Shown here piece after piece: positions 1 through 5,426 of a stretch of 7,071 nucleotides of DNA. How positions within the stretch are numbered: position 1 is the first letter of the stretch; every line of letters begins with the position of its first letter. The DNA is taken from positions 1 to 7,071 of the forward strand of contig DDPO01000135.1 of NCBI GenBank assembly GCA_002342225.1, in the 5' to 3' direction. This DNA comes from Bdellovibrionaceae bacterium UBA2466 (GTDB lineage: Bacteria; Bdellovibrionota; FAC87; UBA2466). The notes below the pieces were generated by a model. The model made no database searches. It was not told where the DNA came from and saw only the letters and a list, made by a program, of their open reading frames with translations. The translations under genes were made by a program, and so were the position numbers.

Positions 1-125
1 AGATTGAATGGCCTAAAGAAATCGCTCGTCACAACCCCCGTTTTGTAGTTGTCGATGGAGACAGAACTTCTCTAAGCAGATTTCTCCAATCTTTTTTTCC
101 GAATAAATCGCAGTTTGAAAAATAG
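1..125 (+). CDS. 3' end of an unidentified gene (last 40 codons)
   Basis: An open frame enters from the left edge (codons in phase from position 3) and ends at TAG 123-125. The visible tail begins IEWPKEIARHNPRFVVVDGD and ends NKSQFEK; it contains a short hydrophobic strand (FVVV) followed by DGD and then a basic, Phe-rich end. I do not recognise the family from 40 residues. The gene converges on the minus-strand pilin-like cluster, with only 59 nt between the two stop codons and no strong GC-rich hairpin in between. The frame is supported only by its being open to the edge and by a plausible amino-acid composition, so the call is moderate. Confidence 0.6.
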   Translation, partial: IEWPKEIARHNPRFVVVDGDRTSLSRFLQSFFPNKSQFEK

Positions 126-184
126 GCTAGAGACCTGAATGGCTTTCGTTTTTGGAACTAGCTAAAATGATTCAGATCAACATT
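126..184. other. convergent intergenic gap, no clear terminator
   Basis: This gap lies between two converging stop codons. It holds a 6-bp inverted repeat, CTGAAT (135-140) and ATTCAG (170-175), separated by 29 nt, and GCTAG/CTAGC (126-130 and 158-162). Neither has a short loop followed by a T-run on either strand, so I do not call a terminator. Confidence 0.4.
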
Positions 185-976
185 TTACTTCTGATTTGAA
201 AGCACTCGAATCCCTGCCGGTTGAGGTCTAGGAACTGGGATAACCGAAGTGAGTTCCAGTAGACGAACCTGTTTTTGATTTTCGCGGACCAAAGTGCGAA
301 GTCGGAGCGTTAACATTTGAAATGATTGTGGATCGGTAGGATTAACTAGCGGTCCGTGAGTTACGCAAAGAGCTGAGGCTAAAGTTACCCCATCGTCAGC
401 CTGTTCCGATTTAGTGGGGTCCTCTTCTGCTCCAGAGAATCTTAATACTCTGCCGACTCTGTTTGAGTATCGACTTCGTAGAACGGGCACTTGCCCAGCT
501 GTGCAGGGTGTACATTGAGTGATTGCTACGCGATTTATAGCATCAATAGTCACACCTGCTGGAGCGGGGACACATTCGGTACTCAATGTTTCGGTAAAGT
601 ACGTAGCGGGATTTGCTGCGTCGATATAACGATCAATAAAAAGATTTCTAAAAGACAAATTTGAATCCCCGCAGTTCGCCATTGTGAAACTTCCCTGTAC
701 CAGAAAACTGCAGTTACGATTCTGAAAAGGGGCATTTAACATGCTTCCACCAGAAAGCGCATATGGATTTCTCGATAGTGCTATGTGCTTTTTAGTACTT
801 TCCATGAATGCTCTCATTCCGGCTTCAGTTTGAGATTTTAAAGCTGAGTTGATTCTTGTGCGTTGTGAACTGTCTAAAAAACGCATGATCGCAAAACCCA
901 CCGTTCCGGAAATAACTATTCCAATGGTGAGTTCAATTAACGAAACTCCCCGCTCTGAATTAGGCCATCTCATCAT
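185..976 (-). CDS. type IV prepilin-like protein, PilW/GspJ-type minor pilin candidate
   Basis: This 263-residue exported protein has a canonical type IV prepilin leader. The short basic N-terminus MMRWPNSERG is followed by VSLIELTIGIVISG, so prepilin peptidase should cut after Gly10, leaving N-methylatable Val1 and the conserved Glu at +5 (Glu15). The hydrophobic helix runs to about residue 34, and a polar helical stretch follows (35-65). The rest is a beta-rich globular domain with six cysteines (89, 102, 135, 155, 158, 204), including CTPC at 155-158, which suggests disulfides outside the inner membrane. Length and single N-terminal helix fit the larger minor pilins (PilW/GspJ class), but I see no diagnostic motif beyond the leader. 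The start overlaps the stop of the upstream gene as ATGA (973-976). GAGG at 981-984 serves either of two adjacent Met codons (976 with 4-nt spacing, 973 with 7-nt spacing). It is the last gene of the operon and is translationally coupled. Confidence 0.85.
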   Translation of the reverse strand: MMRWPNSERGVSLIELTIGIVISGTVGFAIMRFLDSSQRTRINSALKSQTEAGMRAFMESTKKHIALSRNPYALSGGSMLNAPFQNRNCSFLVQGSFTMANCGDSNLSFRNLFIDRYIDAANPATYFTETLSTECVPAPAGVTIDAINRVAITQCTPCTAGQVPVLRSRYSNRVGRVLRFSGAEEDPTKSEQADDGVTLASALCVTHGPLVNPTDPQSFQMLTLRLRTLVRENQKQVRLLELTSVIPVPRPQPAGIRVLSNQK

Positions 977-1890
977 TTTTCCTCGCTTGATTTCTGGGTC
1001 TTTTGAAAATTAGCACAGGCAATCGGATCATATTTAGGAAGTTCTAGGACTAACCTATTTTTATCAATTTGAACTGGCAAAGACCTTAAGGTTTGAAGCC
1101 CAACACTTGCTTTGTCGATCCCTTCTTCAATTTTGGCTCCTTGAAAATCCCGCTCTCGGGCATAATCTTTGAGCTCTTTTATTTTTTGCTCACCTCGTGG
1201 AACATCTTCAAAAAAACTAACTCCTCGTTCATCGAATAAAAGATACTGATAGAAAATAATTCTTTTTTCCTGTCCCAAGTTAGTCTGCTTAGTCAGGTGT
1301 TCCGTGAAAATTTCATTGATATCTCGCAACTTTTTATCCTGGCAGGTTTTGTCGAGCGAGCTCGCAGTGCATAAGTAAAAACCATATTGCAAGGGTTTTT
1401 CAGTCGTGGATATTTTAAATTCTTGTTGTGCAACACCCGATGTAAATAGCTCTTTGGGGATTTTCCAAGTGAAAGATTCTTTGACTGAACCCATGCCCTC
1501 AAGGGTTGCTAGCAGCTGATTTTGAGAGTTTGCTTTAAGTTCCATTTCAATGGCATCGGCATCTCCCGGCGTGCAGTAGGGTTTGATTTTGACTTCGATA
1601 GTTAATACGGATTTCTGGCCATCTTTGGGTAGTTCTATACCTCTCAGACCTAAATTTTTTTCCTGAAGTTGCCATTTTGCATATTTGGTAATCTGCTTTT
1701 GCTCGAATGTAGAGTTTGAAGAGGGTTTGTCGGTGGGGGCAGGAATAATCACGACGTTTTGTGGTGTGCCCGTGTCGATATTTGAATTGGGTGAGATGTT
1801 CTCAACTTTTTGGGACTGGTTTCGTAGAATTAAAAAAATAAGTACTACAAGTGTTCCTGCGAGAAAAAAGATTTGTTTTTTTGAGATCAT
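973..1890 (-). CDS. membrane-anchored extracytoplasmic protein of unknown function
   Basis: I do not recognise the family of this 305-residue protein. It begins with a lysine-containing N-terminus (MISKK) and one hydrophobic segment (about 7-22), with no lipobox Cys and no prepilin Gly-x4-Glu, so it is best read as an uncleaved signal anchor with the bulk outside the cytoplasm. A Pro/Ser/Asn/Thr-rich linker (about 30-60) leads to a folded domain with beta-type stretches (95-175) and a charged, probably helical region (190-260). Cysteines at 106, 174, 183 and 292 could form two disulfides. It starts 19 nt after the Hint-protein stop, with AAGGGA at 1895-1900 spaced 4 nt from ATG, and ends overlapping the prepilin start. 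The tight packing on both sides implies a shared job, possibly as a periplasmic or membrane partner of the pilin-like proteins (inference). Confidence 0.8.
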   Translation of the reverse strand: MISKKQIFFLAGTLVVLIFLILRNQSQKVENISPNSNIDTGTPQNVVIIPAPTDKPSSNSTFEQKQITKYAKWQLQEKNLGLRGIELPKDGQKSVLTIEVKIKPYCTPGDADAIEMELKANSQNQLLATLEGMGSVKESFTWKIPKELFTSGVAQQEFKISTTEKPLQYGFYLCTASSLDKTCQDKKLRDINEIFTEHLTKQTNLGQEKRIIFYQYLLFDERGVSFFEDVPRGEQKIKELKDYARERDFQGAKIEEGIDKASVGLQTLRSLPVQIDKNRLVLELPKYDPIACANFQKTQKSSEEK

Positions 1891-1909
1891 AGAGTCCCTT
1901 GAAAGAACT

Positions 1910-4525
1910 CTATTTTACCATACTTTTGACGGCTTTTTGAGTGGTGAGATCCCCTGTCGGGATGCCATTTGCAAGCACGATGTGACCCTCTGGAACATCG
2001 GTATCGAGCTCAAAATTATAGACATCTTCGGGTTTCTCATACGGTAGTTTTTTGACTGAATGGACTGATTTAGCTTGTTGCTCTCCCATGACCCATTGCC
2101 CACTCACTAACTCATCAGCCCGAACCCACCCTTTCTCTGTCAAAAAGGGGTGATCTTCGGTCACTGTGAGTCGATTTTTGCCAATCACTACTTTGTACAG
2201 CGATCTTTTTTCAGGTCCTTTGACGATCTTGGAGATTCTTACAGGAATTTTAAAGAGGGGATTAAAAACAAAATCATTTTCTTTTAAGCTAGAGATTTTT
2301 CTATCACTTCCATCGGCTATGCGTATTTGGGTTTCGGCAGTGAAGCAGCCATCGGTGCGAGTGAAGGTTCTTAATAAACCGCAGTTAGGCGAAGTGGCGG
2401 GGCCTATTTCAACCCAAGTGGGATTCCACCAAAGCTCATTTGGAACTATCTGGTAATTCAATATACAAAACGCATTTCTACCACACGGCTTCCAAATGCC
2501 GAACGCAAGAGGAATTCCTTGCGGTTCGCTGCGAGTTAAATAATTGCGCGATCCCTCCGAATAAGTTGTTTCTACTCTTTTAAATTTACGGCCCCAGTTT
2601 TGGTAGATTGCTAGCGGGTTGTTGTACTCGCAAACTTCCCCCAGTTGAGTTGAGACGCTCACCGAGCCTCCCGGGCCCGTCACTATAGCTTCAATCGGTT
2701 GGGCTGCTACAAGACTTGTTCGCTTGAATCGGGTTGTAGCGATTTTAGAATTAGGACGAAAGTTATTGATAGGAAAAGCGTTGCCACCAACGATTCTAGC
2801 TGAAGTGATCTTACTGCTCCCTTGGCAATTTAAAGTAACTGTTGTTGATTGACCCGCCAGAATTTGTGGATTTTCAACGCTTATAACGCAACGAGGTGGT
2901 GGGGGCGGATACACCATAAAATCTGCACTGCAATTTTGGCTAGTGCCAGCTCTGGTTAAACCTTTTACTTTTCCTGAGACCGTCCACTTACCATGGGTAT
3001 CGTCGATATTCCCTGAAGCATCGACCCACAACTGAGGAGGTTGAATGCTATAAAGATTGGATGGCGGAAGAACGACTGCAGTTCCCGTTGGTGGCTGACT
3101 CAAATTAAACTTTCCCAAATCAGAAGTTTTAAATCGACCGAGAGAAAAGTTTTGACTTGTCCTAAAACCATCTCCTGATACTTGGGCTAAGCTTGCTGGA
3201 CTATCGATATAGAGTTCGGCAGTAACACCGCGATTTCCTCCTAATTCGACACAATCTCCCGAACACTCCGGGGTTTCATTGGTCCGACAAACGGTGGTTG
3301 TTACTGAATTGTAAACCGTAGAAGTGACCGTTTGGGTCGTGGGCTGTCCTAACTCCTGCAAAAGTTGATCGAAGCTTACTCGATACATTCCTTCTAGTTC
3401 ATCACGACCCAACGCTTCCTCGCCATGAGAAGCACCCCTGCCTTGTCCTGGATTTGTTGTGTAGATCATTCCTCTTACCATGAAGTATCCTGGGCGAGGA
3501 CCTAAGTTAACATGCCAGATAGGATTAGTGCTGCGATAAAAAGTGGTTGCTCCTACGCTGACCATCGGCGGGGGACAGCTGCCAACGGCAGGGTAGAGGG
3601 GAAGGTAAAGTGCTCCCGCGTTCGGTGTACACCTCAGCACCGTAATTGAATCCACGGGTATATTGGATGTCTGAGTGGATGGGACGCTGGACGTTTGGTT
3701 GTAGCAAATTTGACCGCGTGGGGCTATTTTGGTTTTGAGCTGACAGCTGGGATCTGGTGGAGGTGCAATAGGAATTTGTGCCCGTGTCCCGCCGACTGAA
3801 ACTTCGATAGCTGACATTACAAGTGGCTCAGAAGAGCTTCGAAGAATCTTGTGTATAGTAAAAGGTTTGGAACGGATAGCTCCGGTTGGTATGGATACCG
3901 TTCGCCCATCAAGGTAATTGTTGGAATCTGTCCCACTTAAAGTAGAAAGAGCAGGATAACCAATAAAACCCTTTTGTTCTTCGGTCTGATTTCTCTGCTG
4001 AGTAGCGCTTGACCACCCAGTAAGATCAGCTCCTTTCTCTAGAGAGCCAAGCTTAGAATCATCCAAATCAAAAGTGGTCACTTTACAGTCTGTGACTTGG
4101 GCACGGCCGTCTACTTTATCTATTCTTGCAGGTAGGTTCTGACAGATACCAGCTTCAAATCTTCCTTCGACACTTAAATTTGGTACCAGAGATGTCTGAG
4201 CAGTTTTCAATATTGAAAAATAGGGCTTAAAAGCAGGATTGTTAAACTCCGATTCGATGGGATAGTAATCGGGTGCCCACTCAGTCTGTGGATTCCCACT
4301 CGAGTCCGCTTTTTTTAATTGGATTTTCCCAGCTAAGATATTCAGAGCTAAAAGCTCGTCAGAAAAACGAGTGGTCTGTTGAGCGACATTGATCGATTGT
4401 TTGATATTCTGGGCAATGTACTGAAAAGTAGTAACGACTCCTGCCAGCACGATAGTGCCAACGACCAAATTCATCACTAAAACATTCCCACTTTGGTTCG
4501 TTGTTTTTTTCTGCCTACGTTCCAT
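1910..4525 (-). CDS. large exported pilin-like protein with Ig-like segment and C-terminal Hint (hedgehog/intein) domain
   Basis: 871 residues. The N-terminus is basic (MERRQKK), then QSGNVLVMNLVVGTIVLAGV forms one hydrophobic helix (about 14-38). It resembles a type III prepilin leader with possible cleavage after Gly13, but position +5 is Met, not Glu, so it may be a GspK/PilX-like tip subunit or a simple signal anchor. The body (about 75-725) has 16 cysteines, a Ser/Thr-rich patch (396-412), a poly-Pro hinge (540-544) and an Ig-like segment (about 545-626, starting CVISVENPQILAGQS, second Cys 567). The C-terminus (727-871) is a Hint domain. Block A is GCFTAETQIRIADGS with candidate nucleophile Cys727 (codon 2345-2347); block B is VTEDHPF with Thr789 and His792; the end reads HIVLANGIPTGDL (His848). 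The terminal His-Asn and downstream nucleophile of splicing inteins are absent, as in Hedgehog-type and some bacterial intein-like domains. The ribosome site is weak (AGAG about 6 nt before ATG). It is the first gene of the tight three-gene block. The Hint call is strong; the role of the body is unknown. Confidence 0.9.
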   Translation of the reverse strand: MERRQKKTTNQSGNVLVMNLVVGTIVLAGVVTTFQYIAQNIKQSINVAQQTTRFSDELLALNILAGKIQLKKADSSGNPQTEWAPDYYPIESEFNNPAFKPYFSILKTAQTSLVPNLSVEGRFEAGICQNLPARIDKVDGRAQVTDCKVTTFDLDDSKLGSLEKGADLTGWSSATQQRNQTEEQKGFIGYPALSTLSGTDSNNYLDGRTVSIPTGAIRSKPFTIHKILRSSSEPLVMSAIEVSVGGTRAQIPIAPPPDPSCQLKTKIAPRGQICYNQTSSVPSTQTSNIPVDSITVLRCTPNAGALYLPLYPAVGSCPPPMVSVGATTFYRSTNPIWHVNLGPRPGYFMVRGMIYTTNPGQGRGASHGEEALGRDELEGMYRVSFDQLLQELGQPTTQTVTSTVYNSVTTTVCRTNETPECSGDCVELGGNRGVTAELYIDSPASLAQVSGDGFRTSQNFSLGRFKTSDLGKFNLSQPPTGTAVVLPPSNLYSIQPPQLWVDASGNIDDTHGKWTVSGKVKGLTRAGTSQNCSADFMVYPPPPPRCVISVENPQILAGQSTTVTLNCQGSSKITSARIVGGNAFPINNFRPNSKIATTRFKRTSLVAAQPIEAIVTGPGGSVSVSTQLGEVCEYNNPLAIYQNWGRKFKRVETTYSEGSRNYLTRSEPQGIPLAFGIWKPCGRNAFCILNYQIVPNELWWNPTWVEIGPATSPNCGLLRTFTRTDGCFTAETQIRIADGSDRKISSLKENDFVFNPLFKIPVRISKIVKGPEKRSLYKVVIGKNRLTVTEDHPFLTEKGWVRADELVSGQWVMGEQQAKSVHSVKKLPYEKPEDVYNFELDTDVPEGHIVLANGIPTGDLTTQKAVKSMVK

Positions 4526-4647
4526 AGAAAACTCTAGTCTCTACAGTTTATCAGGATGAAAAGAGCGTAAACCAGTATTGAAATGTGAAATTAATTTCAC
4601 AATCTGCGGGGGAGGAGCTTTTTTACTTTCTTAATTAATACAGATAC
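4526..4647 (-). promoter_or_regulatory. intergenic region upstream of the Hint-protein gene, possible internal promoter
   Basis: This 122-nt gap separates the small pilin-like gene from the Hint-protein gene. On the minus strand, a poor promoter-like pair is visible: TTTACG (4566-4571) and TAAACT (4545-4550) with a 15-nt spacer, each matching consensus at four of six positions. An 18-bp perfect palindrome lies just upstream of that pair. No hairpin followed by a T-run is seen, so read-through from the upstream gene remains likely. The promoter is weakly supported. Confidence 0.25.
4584..4601. repeat. perfect 18-bp palindrome, candidate operator
   Basis: TGTGAAATTAATTTCACA reads identically on both strands. 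The half-sites TGTGA and TCACA match those of CRP/FNR-family sites, but the spacing is 8 nt rather than 6. It also fits an ArgR-like box with two symmetric mismatches. It lies 59-76 nt upstream of the Hint-protein start and could bind a dimeric regulator. As RNA it could fold into a 7-bp stem with a TTAA loop, but no T-run follows on the minus strand, so a terminator role is less likely. Confidence 0.5.
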
Positions 4648-5337
4648 TTAGAACACATAAGTTCCCGACCTCGTGAAGATACCTAAGTCTTCGTCAAATT
4701 TCTTGAAGTAAATTTTGTAATTGATCTTAATTTCTCGCTGAGCATCTGCTCGAAACTGATTGCAGGAAATAGCACCGGCAAGAATGCGTTGATTAGAATT
4801 TCCATTTCGAGTTCCAAGATCAATGCGAATTTTTGCGAAAGCTCCCATGAGTCCATTGAAACCAGTTCCAGTAACGCTTTGCAATCCCAAGCAGAAACTA
4901 TAGGTTCCAGCAGATGTATTTGGAACCGAATTGACAGAGTCAGGACAAGTCGCGAAGGCTTGGTTCAATTCTGTTTGATTGGCTCCGGAGTTTGTTGTGT
5001 TATTGACCCCCAAAGTAATCCCTAAACCTCCCCGAAAAGAACCGCCTAAAAATTTTGCTGAACCCAGATTCCCGATCGGAAAATCTAAATTATTCAAAGT
5101 GCTGGGAGCGCAATTTATTAAAGCACTATTCACTTTTGACCCTAGAGCTTCTAGGAAAGCGCTCTCATAATCAACAAAGCTAATTTTAGCTTCAGTGGTT
5201 GTTTTGAATTTAGTCATCGAAAAAAAACCTTTTCCGACACCTACGACTACAATACCCAAGGCAGTAAGGGCCAATGTGCCCATTATGATTTGATTTCCTC
5301 GCTGGTTTGCTAGCCTGTTTTTCATCATCGTTTGCAT
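4648..5337 (-). CDS. small exported protein with pilin-like N-terminus
   Basis: With the start at 5337 the product is 229 residues. The frame stays open upstream to an ATG at 5553, but that extension runs antisense to the start of the glycosyltransferase gene and lacks a ribosome site. The basic leader MQTMMKNRLANQRG precedes NQIIMGTLALTALGIVVVGV, a single hydrophobic helix. The Arg-Gly/Asn junction looks like a prepilin cleavage site, but +5 is Met rather than Glu. The mature part is rich in Gly, Asn, Ser and Thr (a Gly-rich run around FLGGSFRGGLG) and has four cysteines (INCAPS, ATCPDS, SFCLGL, ISCNQF), consistent with two disulfides outside the cytoplasm. I do not recognise the globular domain. 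The leader strongly resembles that of the downstream 871-residue protein. Met codons at 5337, 5328 and 5325 are all possible; none has a good Shine-Dalgarno, and 5337 sits at the predicted transcription start. Confidence 0.8.
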   Translation of the reverse strand: MQTMMKNRLANQRGNQIIMGTLALTALGIVVVGVGKGFFSMTKFKTTTEAKISFVDYESAFLEALGSKVNSALINCAPSTLNNLDFPIGNLGSAKFLGGSFRGGLGITLGVNNTTNSGANQTELNQAFATCPDSVNSVPNTSAGTYSFCLGLQSVTGTGFNGLMGAFAKIRIDLGTRNGNSNQRILAGAISCNQFRADAQREIKINYKIYFKKFDEDLGIFTRSGTYVF

Positions 5338-5344
5338 ATTTTGG

Positions 5345-5353
5345 ATTATAGCA
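5345..5353 (-). promoter_or_regulatory. extended -10 promoter for the pilin-like cluster
   Basis: Read on the minus strand, this is TGCTATAAT: a perfect TATAAT preceded by the TGn extended -10 element. No good -35 hexamer is present at 16-18 nt spacing, which is usual for extended -10 promoters. The predicted start site is near 5337-5339, essentially at the first plausible ATG (5337), so the mRNA would be leaderless or have a leader of about 10 nt if translation begins at 5328 or 5325. Confidence 0.5.
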
Positions 5354-5413
5354 GAATAGAAAGGCTTCCCCTGACGTAATTTTGTGACTACTATTTTAGA
5401 CACTGTTTTCATG

Positions 5414-5419
5414 AAAGGT
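5414..5419 (+). promoter_or_regulatory. ribosome binding site deciding the GTG start at 5427
   Basis: AAAGGT lies 7 nt before the GTG codon at 5427. It supports this non-ATG start for the glycosyltransferase; the next in-frame ATG (5523) would delete the first membrane helix and part of the conserved first periplasmic loop. Confidence 0.5.
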
Positions 5420-5426
5420 CTGAAAA

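Noticed and set aside
1685..2047. Open frame of 120 codons on the plus strand
   Set aside because: Antisense to two well-supported minus-strand genes and spans their junction; no recognisable motif, no ribosome site.
1910..2347. Reading the Hint region as a splicing intein or a polymorphic-toxin module
   Set aside because: No terminal His-Asn and no C-extein for splicing, no endonuclease insert, and only about 17 residues after the Hint motif, so there is no toxin domain; no immunity gene follows.
4584..4601. Canonical CRP site
   Set aside because: Half-sites TGTGA and TCACA are separated by 8 nt instead of 6, so a standard CRP site cannot be claimed.
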